Positions 26,645 through 40,000 of a DNA stretch of 64,000 nucleotides are shown here, one piece after another. The notes beneath the pieces are model-generated. The model searched no databases. It was not told the origin of the DNA and worked only from the letters and a program-made list of their open reading frames with translations. The DNA is from Glandiceps talaboti (taxonomy: Eukaryota > Hemichordata > Enteropneusta > Spengelidae), in contig NC_135566.1 in assembly GCF_964340395.1 (NCBI RefSeq), positions 4,391,001 to 4,455,000 of the forward strand, read 5' to 3'. Position 1 is the stretch's first letter. Each line of letters opens with the position of its first letter. A program made the position numbers and the translations under genes.

Positions 26645-27819
26645 GGACTGACTGAGAAAGAGAGGGACAGAGACATAAGACAGATACAGTGACATAGAGA
26701 TGCACATAGATAGATGGGGTGAGAGAAACAGACACATCTGGAGAGACAGACAGGTAGAGACACAGAAAGAAACAGACACACCCAGAGACGGACTGGCAGA
26801 CAGACGCAGTGAGACAGAGACAGGGACAGAGACAGGGAGACATGCACAGCGCGAAAGACACAGAGAGACAGATAGAGGGGCAGTGACGAGGTATCCTGGC
26901 TAAAGATCGGAAACTTTACCTATCACGATTGGAAGATTACAACGGATGATAAATCTAACCTACTCAAAATCTGGCTATCTACGAACTCTATTCTTGTATG
27001 ATTCGAAAAATAGCTGAAATGTAGCAGTGACTGTTGATATTGCGATATGGAGGACCCCGCCATGTCCTAGACTAAGATATTTTCGATGTCAAATCTTACT
27101 TACAAAATCTTTTATCTAAAGGCTATGACGATGATGATAGACTCCATTGAAAAGAGAAAAATATTCAAAGCCCTGAGTGAAAAAATATGGTGGACATGTT
27201 TTTGGTGTACGTGCTTTTAAAGAAGCGTTAAAAATGGCAGCAAGGTGTCGATATTGACGGCTTCATCCCACGAAATCACCTTGGACTGACAACTTAGCAG
27301 CTATCTCGATTTTCTTCACTGACAGTACCCGGTTGGAAAGACTGGCAGTTTTGGCGCGAAAAGCACTTTTGTCGAGCCAAACGACACAACTTTTAACTTA
27401 ACTTGTGCACCGATACATACAGCGTTGATGCCAACAGACTAACGGAATAGACATTGTCCTTTCACGTATGGATAGATAAAATAGCGACAACTTCTAGGGA
27501 TCTTGATTGAAACGATGGCATATTTTTCGTCCTTTTCTTATTAGTTTTTAACGTTTTTGACACGGACACTTTGTTGGCGTTTCAAAAAACCGAGTAATAT
27601 TAATCTTCGATTTAAATTATAATTGTTTAAAGAACCCAGTTCACCTAGCCACGTACGTATTCTAGAATACTACATTTTGTAAGGATTCCAATTTCACCGA
27701 AAAGAGAAATTGGTAGTTCTACAGGGACCTAATTTTCGCTGATTTATATATATATATATATATAACTCGGTGAGTATCAATCTGCTAAGACAGTGCTCTA
27801 TACCGCAGTGGCAGAGCGT

Positions 27820-27850
<31 letters not shown>

Positions 27851-28288
27851 CTATAACACATGTATGTGTGTGTGTGCGTTGTTCAAACTCGCACACGTAT
27901 GTTATAAGTTCTGTCACATGGTGACGTCATCAGTCGACCATTTTTTTCTGACTAATGGCGTGTTTTCGGCGGGTGTCTACTTAAATTGAGATCTATTTAG
28001 CCACAGAAACTGGACTGTTGTAATTCTCAATTTGTATCTCGTTTGTCAACTCGTATTACTCATATCTGTGTCTTCACAAACATCGGCTTCTATGTCATTT
28101 TCTTCCAAAGGAATATTTTTGTGGGGGAAACATATCTGCGATCAAAGGGCAAAGGCGCAGCGGGGTCTACTCGTCATGGCGTTTAAATTAATATTGACGA
28201 CATTCATGTTGGTTTCTTGCAACGTCTTTGTCACTTTGTTAGTACATTGTATTTTGTTCTTCTTCCTTTATCTATGTTTTCATTACAC

Positions 28289-28344
<56 letters not shown>

Positions 28345-28378
28345 ACACGTCTGTCTGTCTGCGGTATGTATGTATGTA

Positions 28379-28416
<38 letters not shown>

Positions 28417-31400
28417 CGTGCGTGCGCGCGCGTGTGTGTGTATGTGTGTGAACGTTTGTCAGTGTGTATGTTTGTCCTAAAATACATGAAGTGTACATAT
28501 TGTTTGTTGGTTTATCTGGTCAACATTGCACAAAGATAAGACATGTCGGTAGAAGCCCATTAAACAAAACATTGTCTTTTATGTAAGTTTTGTAATTGAA
28601 TAGTGCAACCTAATTTTTTTTAATTGACTGATTAAAAATGACCATCAAAATAATTCGAGCGATTTACACTTCAAAAAATTGCCGTCGTAGCTAAATGATC
28701 CTGTATGAGAACAAAGTGAGTATTCATTTATCTAGTTTTGTTACTTTCAAAAAAAAATCTGATGCAGTATTCGTGTAACTCTATAGTGGTTGATGTGTCG
28801 TGTCGGAAGGCTTTAGGCGACTTTAGCTGAGCCCAATAAGCACTGCTCGTGTTACGTTAAGATACCTATATCAGTTCGCCGCTCGCAGCCACAGGTAAAG
28901 TCACAAAAAGTGAATTCATGTTGTCGCAACAAGAATAACTTTTCGCTCGTCAAATTTGCAGAGGCTAATCCACACGATTGGTGTTTTTGGCGGTCGTGTA
29001 AAAACGGTTTGTTGTCCGGCTTTACAGTTTAAACATATGAAAGTGTCCGTACCTTTATATATTATTCAAGAAAGGCATTTTAAATGATGTTTCTTTTTTA
29101 AATCTTCTTTATAAATCTATTACTTCCATCCCGTTAGAAAGTTCACTTAAGCTTTTGTAAACCTTTGCCGGACCTTTTTAGAGTGGGGTGGGGTGTGATG
29201 GGATAAATGCACATTTACAATTTTAGTTTTCTTTTCGCACTGATTAATATTTTAAGTTTTCAGTAAATCCATCCTCGGGCCTGATGGCTTCATCAGACAA
29301 CAAGCTATTAGATGAACCTAAAACAACTTGTGACATATCAAGTTGAGGCTCCAACCAATGTCCCAAGTCTTCATATCGTGTAACACTTTAACGTTGACTT
29401 TTACCGCCAAAAAGGTAGACTTTTACCGCCAAAAAACGTTCTCACACTTTTCCAGTTGACACGCAAATGTTTGCAACACCATTTATTTATTTTTTTTAAC
29501 TCACATCACAGAACGGGTTGTTAGTGATGAGATCGTCTAAAAAATATTGGTTAAATGAGATGGATTGTCTTTTTTTTCATATCAATGTTATTTTTTCTCT
29601 TATATGTGTATGACAGTGAAAAATTCTGACAGAAAAAGCACGTGCTGTCATGTGATTAATATCTCCACCTTTGTTTCAATAAAATACATTTGCCGAAGGA
29701 ATCATACTATGGACAGTCTTTTTTTTAATTTTTAAAAAAAAAACTTTTTACGACTATTTATATTTGTAATACTTTTTACTACACATCAATCATTGCTACA
29801 AACCGATTGTCATCAATGTTGTATGATTTCGACAAACCATCCATAGTTTCTTCAACAGGTGTTGATTTTCATTATCACAAATCAACAAGTTCGTTTCAAC
29901 AATTCATTTCATATCATTTTGAGTATTTGTGAAATTGCATGGGCCTGTTTTAAAAAAGGGGATATATGTCAAATATATGCAATAATTCTATGTACGATTA
30001 GTCGACTGTGAATCAACTAAGCGGATAAGTGCGGCTCCGTCGAGGTTTCTCGGTGAAGCCTAGCTTTAGTCCAAGAGATCTCCGCGGGAGTCCAAGACAT
30101 TCACTGCTCAGAACTGAACATGCTAACCTTAGGTTTCATGATACGGATTATGTGTTCAACCTCTGTGAAGTCTTAAGCCGCTTGTGTACTGTTGGAGTCA
30201 ACATGTCAGTACACGTCGAAAAAAGATGGGAGTCAGAGAATATGACATCGGCCAAAGTTGATTAAATGGGAACATTGATTAGAGTCCAAAGGGAGGCCCT
30301 GAGTCGAATCGAAATAATATCAAAGTTTTGCTTCTGCGAAAGAAAAGAACAAACCCCCAATTGAGAACAAATTCAATATGACAGACAGACAAATCAGCAA
30401 TTCCCGACCAACACATAATCTTAGTCAATGAAAACAAAGCAATGTTTTGATAAATATTTTAAATTTTATCAGCGCGTTAGGAAACAGTCCCAATTTCCTT
30501 TACAAACCACATACCAAAAATGAAACAAGCTTCGTATAATACAAACAAGCAGGTAAAGTGAACAAGGTAAATATGTCCTACTCAGGAAAAAAACACAATA
30601 AAAAGGTAATCAGGAGTATTTTGCACCTCGCTCACACGGTTACTAGTAAGGGTTTACAGAGGAAAAATTTACTCACGTGACCATGCTGATCCAGATTGTT
30701 ATTGGTCAGTTTCATTTTATGAAAGGTCACGACCTGTTTCATCCATACCGCCCCCGTTGCAGGTGAGTCCGGGTGGATGTACAATCTTCCAGGCATATGC
30801 GGCTCTGCTTTGCCGGTAACCACCCATTCCGAGTTATGGTACTTGTATCTGGTGTCATCCACAGGAACTATGTCCATCAACATAATATACTTGGCGTGTG
30901 GGTCAAGTCCGGTGACGCTCGCACGAAATGTTGGGAACATACGCCTGTGAAATATTAAACCAAATGTAAACTAAACCGTAGAACTACACATTGTCAAAAG
31001 TCCTTTAAAAATATAGAGGAATGAACGCCTGGTATATTTGAAAAGAGCTTCTGCATGAAAAAAAGAGTTAGTAAAATTATTGATACGATTCATACCCGTG
31101 GCAAAATTATATAAAGTTTGCCAAAAAAAACCAGACTAGCTCCATATAGACTAAAGCAGAGAGAAGATGAAACTTTTGGGTATACATTAAATGAATGTCA
31201 TATCTGTTTCAGCTCATTTCGTTGGCGACATCATTACATTGGCTCTTAAACGCCTAAAGCGACCGTCAACGTCCATATGTTTGCATTCATATATGTGTAC
31301 CATTATGGCGGTATTAACAGACTTCGGTACGACCGCCATTTCTTAAACAAATATCGAATTTTAACGACAAAAAAATGGATATTTGTTAGACACGCATCGT

Positions 31401-33990
31401 ATTTTTAAAAGAAACCCTGACAAAAGAATGTTTTTTTAGTTCATACATTGCAGTAGTGTTGATGCTGAAATAACGTATCGTTAGAGTTCACCATCCTTTC
31501 ATTTTTAGGGCAAGTTTGTATCATTATTGTTTGGGTCTGTGAAAAATAGCTGTTATAGATACGTTTATTACCTATTATTTTACCCACTACAAAACACGAT
31601 TTATATTTATTCACTTCCTCACTCACTCACTCACTCACTCACTCACTCACTCGATCTATTTATCAACCAACCAGCCACCCAACCGCCTACCCATCCATCA
31701 ATCCATCCATCCATCCATCCATCCATCCATCCATCAATCAATCGATATAAAATTAATCAGTGAGAATATTGTCAATCATTTTGATCAATAAATCACTCAT
31801 TAATTCACTAAGATAATACAAGTTGATAAGCAGATTTGCATACTAACAAGACCTAATCTAGTCAACATTAACATAATAAACAAAATTTTGACCTGTGACC
31901 TTAGACTGAGGTCAACAGTACAATAGTAATTCAACACGAAATAAACATCGTCGTAAACCACTGCCTCTTTTACGGCACCATCCAAGACGTGCTGCCGAAG
32001 CGACGAAATATGAGCTCTGGCTTGCGAGAATGGAAATAAAGTAATTTTTCATCATTCATGACTTTTTTGTGATAGCTGTATCTGTTGTTAGAGATGAAGT
32101 AAAAATGTTCTAGTGAAATAACATTGATAACAGTGATATTGACAATAGGAAGCAAAATTAACTTTCAAGGGGGAGAAGAAAGAAGACCCAGAGCGTACCC
32201 TATTTAAGTGGCCATATGGGTGGGGATTGGGTGTTTATTTTGATTTTGGATTTATAAAACAATTTTATCATGGCTTCCTACTTGAAAAATCAATGTGAAA
32301 CAACATAGACCAAGTCTGTGTCTGTAACTCAATACATTGCAAAAAGCTCAAAAATGTGTAAAAAGTTTACATTTTACACATTTATCAATCTTACAAACAA
32401 GGACTTGGCATATGTTGTTTCACATTGATTTTTCAAGTAGGAAGCCATTAAAATAATACCCAATCCTCATCCCCATCGCCACTTCAAATAAAAATTTGAT
32501 GAAATGACTGTACACACCTCTATCAAGTTTTCCCATCCTATAGCACGACTAAACTTACTTACTCAGTAGTATTTAGCAACAGAGGAGTGAAATTAAGATA
32601 CAGAATTTTAGAAATCTTTTAAAAAGAAATGTATTTAGCTACTGAAAGGTAAACGACCAAACTGAAAGTCCACATCAGTAAAATGTAAGACATGAGACAA
32701 CGTTAGTAATTTTGGAATACATGCGTGCAATCGAATTATCCTCATTCATGTATTATGAACGTTGTGTTAGGCAAAGATGTTTACCGAGTGATTAATAAGT
32801 ATGAAACGAACCAATTTGAAAAGTGTTCCTAAAAATTAATGAAAATATAGAAATATGGATGGTATTTACATGTCCAAGATCACAATTAATACAGTGTTTA
32901 TAACACATCCTTTCAGGGGAGTAGTTTCGCAATCCAGTGTGTCTTCTTGGACTAAATGCACATTCAGATAACGCCGCATTTCCGCAGTCAAATTATCCGT
33001 GTTCTTGAAACGAATCTCTTTTGGACGATATATTAAATCGTTCGGATAGTAGGCAGAGTCAGCCAAATGTCATGATATATTCCCGAAGTTGCTATCAAGA
33101 TCCAAATCTAGCCACACTGTTCCGAAATGACCAAATTTGTGTACACTTATTTGTAGTAGCAAACATAACACACAAGATAGACATGGTTTACAACATGTTG
33201 ATACATTTATCTACTGTATTTCCGATATTGTGAGATATCGTCAAACTAACACACATTGTTCAAAGTTGTACCGGCATCTAAGTTTAAATGGAATGCTGTT
33301 ATCAATATATCTCTGTAGAATCATTGCTTTATTTTTATTAACATCTTACGATAAATGAACAAAGGCACGCAAAGACATTTTTTCCCCAAACGCTAAAATT
33401 TTATTGAAAAACAACTGTGAAATCGTCGATTTGCTTTACTATAAGGTAATTCCACGGTTTTAAGTATACTCAATTCTGAAGCAAGGTAAACTTTTGAAAA
33501 ATAGCTTTGAAATGTAAATCGTTAACGTACGCAAACAGATAAAGAAAGGTAAAAACCATAAGACAACAGAGAAAGAATCTGGAATATCAAATTGTCGAAT
33601 TAACAAAAACGTAATAATAATTGTTCTCGGTCCATAAAAAAAAGGTGACGAACCTTTCATTCAAACCCTTACAGAAACTCGTGTCGAATAAACAATCTGA
33701 ATTCTTGAAATGTTCTGAGTAATCAATTATGGAAATGCAAGATTATGAAAATAAAACCGTTCTCTGAAGCCATGTCATGCAATATATTGAGATCTATATG
33801 TTGATATCATAATTGAGTATCATTGTATTTTGACAGCTATCAGTAATGCTTGTTATTCTTGGTGTCAATATTTCCTTTCAATTTCATTGTCTGAACCACT
33901 GCAGTAATTGTGACTGTGTTGTTGATGTCAATACTTTGCTGATATAACTGTCATTGAAGACCAATTAGGAAGTTATATGATCGTGAAGTT

Positions 33991-34022
<32 letters not shown>

Positions 34023-37000
34023 TGTATGTATGTATGTATGTATGTATGTATGTATGTATGTATGTATGTATGTATGTATGTATGTATGTATGTATGTATG
34101 TATGTATGTATGTATGTAGCAATATCACATATATGTAAAGTAAAACATAACTTTTTAAAAACAACTAACAATGATTCTAAACACCAAAGCAAAACTTCAA
34201 ATTCAGATGCCCAATCATAGCACACAAGATGCGAAACTTCGTAACCTTAGTAAATAGAGATGAGGTTACATAAAGCACTTGCTTGGTAACAAAAATCAAT
34301 TTGCTAAAAAGGTAGATTTCAACTTTGAAGATTTCTAATTTAATTTGAAGTGGTATGGCATGGAGTGGTGTGGTGTTACTGTACTTGTAACAGTTACAAG
34401 ATGGCATTGGAATATACGTTTACACGTCTTTCACGATTAATTGGCAATGATAATATAACATCGCCACAGTTTGGCGTGAAGATTATAGACAAAAGGATAT
34501 GTTTGGTAGAGGTGAGTCGATTTTATTTTTATATAGTTGATATTCATTCTACTTTTGGAAAGGGTAGAGGCCTTGTTACCCCTGAAAGCTGAGTACTGTG
34601 ACCACTACTGTGAGTTGCCAAGTTGTCTTAGACATAGGCTATTGTTCAATTCGTGAACTGCACAGAGTATACGGGTGTACTTGCCACCACTGCATGGACA
34701 GCCTTTGTAACTAACAGCCAGCCCACTACATGAAAATGTATCCGTGCGCTTGTCCTGCTGTCGCGAGTCCTCTAAGGCTACATGCAGTGTAGTGCCCACA
34801 CTACGAGAGTTGCACAGAATATGGATGTGTACTTTTTCATAGCTGTAGATCCCCCTTCGTAACAATTAATACGTGAAAATGTATCTTTATGCTTATCCTG
34901 CGGTCTCGAGTCATCCCCTGACAAATCCCCGTGCCAATCTTTCACACAGACTAATAAGCAACAATGCACTTATTCACTGAGTATTAGCATTAACATTGCT
35001 GTTATTTTGTCACGGCCACGACTACTACCTTGGGGTCGTTTCAGTTGACACAATCATTGTATAAATGGCCCTTTTTAACAATAAGAGCACGCCGTGAACT
35101 CGAGTGCCCAATCTGTCTATACTTCCCCATATTCCACTCTCTGATTAGAAACCAATATCGAATTTCGAACTTTAATGCATTATTATACATGTATGTAGTA
35201 GCTAGGTACAGTGTATTGTATGCTGTAGATTACACCCCCCGTAGTGCGTGGAAAATTATGGTTGCAGTTTTCACTCAGACAACGAAATGGTAATTAGGGG
35301 ATTGCTTGTAGATGAATAAAGATTTGAATGAATTGAAGATGATGCTCTTAATTAACATTACATTTACATCAATAGTTAATCGCCTATCTTATTGTCCTCG
35401 GTACATTTCTCATCAATTTTACCGCGTTTTGAAATCTTCGGGGCAATTTTGATGTACACTTGTGGGTGACGAATCCATTCTTTCGCTGACAAGTTTTAAA
35501 ATATCAAAATGCGGGGCGTTTCTGTGCGACTAAAGTACGGTTGTGTGTGGGTTTTTTTTAACGCACACGTCTTAAACTGATAAATCACGCTTATTATGTT
35601 GTTTGATATGGAATGCGCCATTTTAAAGTCCGATGGTTAAGATATAGATAAAGAAATGCGAAAAACCAAAGCTAAAACAAAATGTTACACATATCTTTCC
35701 TCTTTACACCAAAAGTAAAATATCTCAACTGTTGTCGTGAAAATTTTTTTAAAGCTTAATTTCGGTTGATTTTTTACGTACGCTTCTCTCTTTTGTTGAA
35801 GAAGACATTACAGAGTTGCATATTTTGTGACGTTATTGTGCTACGAATGGACAGAACAACGATGACATACAAAATCTTCCCCTAAACCCCAATGCTAACT
35901 CTGATCCTAACCCCAAACGACTAAGGCTGACGACATGGGGAATTAAGTCAGTAACACGTCGTGTTTCAGTAGGACCATGCACTATATACTCGGACTATGG
36001 CAGGTTTTTACATAGAAGCTCAAACCACTAGTTTACATTACTGTAGATATGTGAGATAAAAGCGATGATTAGGCACTACTCGACAAAAAAAACGGCTTGA
36101 CATGATTAGAAGGCACATACTTGTATAACTACTTTACACCCCCCCCCCCGCCTCCAAGGAAATAATTGTCATATTCACTCCGACGAATGAGACCTTTAAC
36201 GTGAATGTATAGGCCGTATAACCCCCCCCCCCCCCGTGTTGGTTGCTATAGGTATATACACTTTTGACCAAAAATATGTTCAACTTTGTCACAGAAGACA
36301 TGAATCTCTTCCATGACTGATATCACACTTCTGGTTCATAAATAATAACATTTTCAAAAAACAACAAATAAATAACGCAAAAAGCCACGTAAAAGATTAG
36401 GATCTGTTATAACATTGTCTTATTTGCTTTGCATGAAAATTGAACGCGGTTTGTCCTTTTCTGTTTCAGTTTATCTGATCATAGTCATGATAAATACTCC
36501 ACCTCTGTACTCAAGTGCAATGTCAAGTTCATATTCTAACACAGAAAGTCAATAATACTCAAGAATATGTAAACTTTTAGAAATGGATGCAAATGTCAAA
36601 TTATGAGTGAGGTGAGAATTTCATATGTGTCGATGCCATGTGTCGCTTTTCTCGACGGCTTTCCTTTGAAAAAAAAAGTTAAAATGCAGATATCCTAATA
36701 ACTAACTGAGCGTTTGCCAAGTATATTAGTTAATTTATTAGTAGAAAATTCAGACTTTCGATAAGAAGAAAAAAAATTAAATCATTCAGAAAACACGAGG
36801 ATGGGAAAAAGTACATCTCTTACTAGTTAAATTACACACGTGCCGGTTAGACATCATTCCCGCGAAGTTGTTTTAATGTCGTTAGAAGTAAATTTCACCC
36901 GAGTAAAATTTGTGATTTCGTCAAAAGCGCATTCAATCATAAACTAAAAATAGAAAATATTGTACGAATTCGTCACATCGTAGATAACTGTATCCCTACA

Positions 37001-40000
37001 GGCCTATCATGAACAGCATGAATATACCAATTCTGCTTTATAGTACTTCAATTTGAGATTGAGTCCAACAGACAATTGACTATCAGTCGCCGTAAGACAT
37101 GTCATCTAAAATAGTTAATATTAATAACAAGGAAATGAACACATTGCGTATGCAATACTTAAAATATTCAACAGAGTTATCAATATGTTTGAAAAGGAAT
37201 AATTAATAATGAAATTACACCGAGACGTTTCTTTCTGAATATAATAGGGATATAGAGAAAAAACGACGAACTAGTGAAAGAAATGCCAACTAACAGGAAA
37301 CATATTGAGTAACAATTGATTATTGATGTTAAAGTGGGTACTGATTCTTCACGGAGTTAAGGAGTGTCGCAAAATACAAACTATATCTAGTCAAGTATGG
37401 CAGACTACACCAGCGGGAGATTTCTACAATGACAATTGCAATGTAATAACCATTCGAGTGGGTATTATGTACAAATTGACTCAATACTCGAAGTGTTCAA
37501 GTACCATGTGTACAGCTTGGTTAGGTTTCAAGTAAGGGCAATTACAATGTAGGCAAGAGTAAGGGCAAAACGGAAACTTGTCAGAAACGTTTCAAACCAA
37601 ACGCCATTAAACTATATGCCGAGCTTTGATTTGAGTTGTTTCCTTTCGTTGACGTTGATATATGAGTGTGAACTATCAAGAGTATTTGTCATCATCTTGG
37701 GGTATTTCATATTCCCATTATGGCCATATTTATTGATGGGCTTGTGCAGTGTCATCACATCGGATAGTACTTTCACTGGCAACGATCTTTTCCCGCCTTC
37801 ACATTTTTTCGGGCGCAAAAAATCTGTCAGCTATCTGTCTAATTCTAGTTGGAAAACATTCATAAGTTTTTATTTAAATAACATACTTTTTCTGCTGGAG
37901 AATTTATTTTATATTGTAAACAAACAGAAAACTGTGCGATCGCTGTGTGCTCAGTGCGGGTGCCGAAAAAAATTCGATAAGCTATTAATTTCAATGATAT
38001 CGGAGCTGTAAAATTTCATTTGTCATTTTGTAATAAGTGGGATTATATTTAAAGAACCTTTTGGCAAAGCAGGCTTTTCCAAGCTAATGTTTCCATCTCG
38101 TCGAAAAGGGGGTCATGATTAATTAACATCACCCTGCATCGAGTGCATATGGTACGTACGAATTAATGTTACAGTAGTAACACATGGTTAACGAGGGAAC
38201 GAGTATTTTTACACGGTTCCACATTTGGCCTGAGGCGTGTTCGCGCACTATTCCTTACAAAACTCAAGTGTGTCTCCATTGTTTTCAGAGTATACAGTAG
38301 GTGGCCCGGTTGAGCAGTTTACACCGCTCTTTCTACGGTTTTTATTCGGCCTTTATTACCACGCATTTGTCAATTTGTTCCTAGCAATGACAAAAGTTAG
38401 TGGAGCGGAGAGAACTTTGCCAAATTGCGGACTTTTAGTTGGGTGGCGGACTTCACAATGGTTTCTTACTTGTCTGCGGTGCAACGAATAAAAAGCGCCA
38501 ATTACCCGGTATTAACACAGACTCCGCTGATACGTCGTGGGTCTTGTATTGACAACGAGGGTTATTCAGAAACTCGACTCGGCCCGTCTCCACGCTCTGT
38601 AATTTTCAAACGACTAGAGCACAACCTTGCCTATCTAAGTTTTCAACTTTGAGATGTTGTAATTTAAAAGTGAATTAAAAAGAGCAAAAAAAAGACGAAA
38701 CGGGGTGGGAGGTCGCCATTTTTGTTGCTAAAAAGAGATCGACGAAGTTTTGACAGCGAATTTCGGGAGAGAAAAATATTATATAAGACAACAGTACAAT
38801 CGGAGAATAAGCGTCATTGAAAATTTTAACACAGAGAACAGAAAATACCCCTTTGAACGAGTAAAAATGATCTCCGTCTCCGTCTGCATTTGCACGAACC
38901 ATTAAGCAGTGGCAAGCCATATGCAGACGTAGTGTGGCGGGCAAAACAAGCCATCAACGGTGTGAAAAATGTTCCTACTAACATTAACATAGCGCCACAT
39001 AGTCTATCAAATGCAACATTCTCAACCCCCTTACGTTCTTCAGCTCATCTTCACAAAAAGAGATCGGGGGATTTTAAACGCCTTTCACAAAATTGACTGT
39101 TTTTTTAGAGGACCAACATAGCCCTGTGCACTCTGCGGTAACTTCAGGCGGTGGCAAATTCAAAACACTTGGAAACAAAAGGTACCATTGACATTACTGT
39201 TCGTGTTTTAATAAAAAAAATTACATCTACCTTTCAGATCTATTGATTTCCTAAAGCGATTATTTTCAACGTTTTGCTGTTTCGTCTTTCAATTTTTCGT
39301 ATTTACAAAATTGGTTCTGATTTTAGCGGAACATGGACACAACACATGATGGTTAACGCCTATATAAAAACATCGATTTGTTAGCTTTCTTGTCTTGAAA
39401 TACCGGTGCCTAATGTGGAGTCGTTTGAAACTTGCTTTCCCCTTTTTGACAATTCTTGTTCTGGCTACGTAGCATACACATTGCAGAACGACAAGACTTC
39501 TTCAAAAAGTCTCGCGAATGAAGAAATATCATTTTTTATCACGACAGTAGCAAACAAACAAGTAAACAAACAAAACACCTTAATATTTACATAAGTTGTA
39601 ATCCTATCTGTACTTATTCATTTATTTACTTATTTATTTATTCATTTATTTACTTTAAAATCCATGTATACTATACATAAACATAAGCTTATATACTTTT
39701 GATGGCAAAATTTACCCCTAAAATAGTTTTTTTAAGTCTATTAAAATTTTCATAATTATCGAAAGAAGTGACGTTTTTGATAAGTATGGTGAAGTTTCAG
39801 AATAAATCTTTACATTGCATTACTCAACGTAAACTCAATTGAACAAAGCATGTTCAAAAAGAAAAACGCGTTAACACACTGTGTAGTGGAGTTATAACAT
39901 GAAAGAAAATCTTGGGAAAAATCTGAAATCTCTTTAAAAATGTTTTGGGTATTCATGGTATTGACAAGTCAGTGACATGACATCTGTACATACGCGATTT

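Larger units (their letters stand above)
22835..30676 (-). other. intron 3 of the T-box gene
   Basis: 7.8 kb. It contains a GACA-rich block (26580-26880), two TA runs (27744-27764, 27826-27850), CA/TG arrays (28284-28450), an E2F-like palindrome (27349-27362) and a doubled GGCGG-type motif (29396-29435). The 181-codon plus-strand frame at 25364-25909 has no recognisable domain and is not called. Confidence 0.85.

Noticed and set aside
26408-26903. Four overlapping Cys/Leu/Ser/Val or Asp/Arg/Glu/Thr frames
   Set aside because: Products of the GACA-rich low-complexity block.
27744-27850. Spacer between TA runs considered as a tRNA gene
   Set aside because: Has TGGCAGAGCG-like A-box sequence but no B box and no cloverleaf.
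33965-34225. Met-Tyr-Val-Cys and Tyr-Ile-His-Thr open frames (also at 53849-54431)
   Set aside because: Translations of a TATG microsatellite, open on both strands; not genes.
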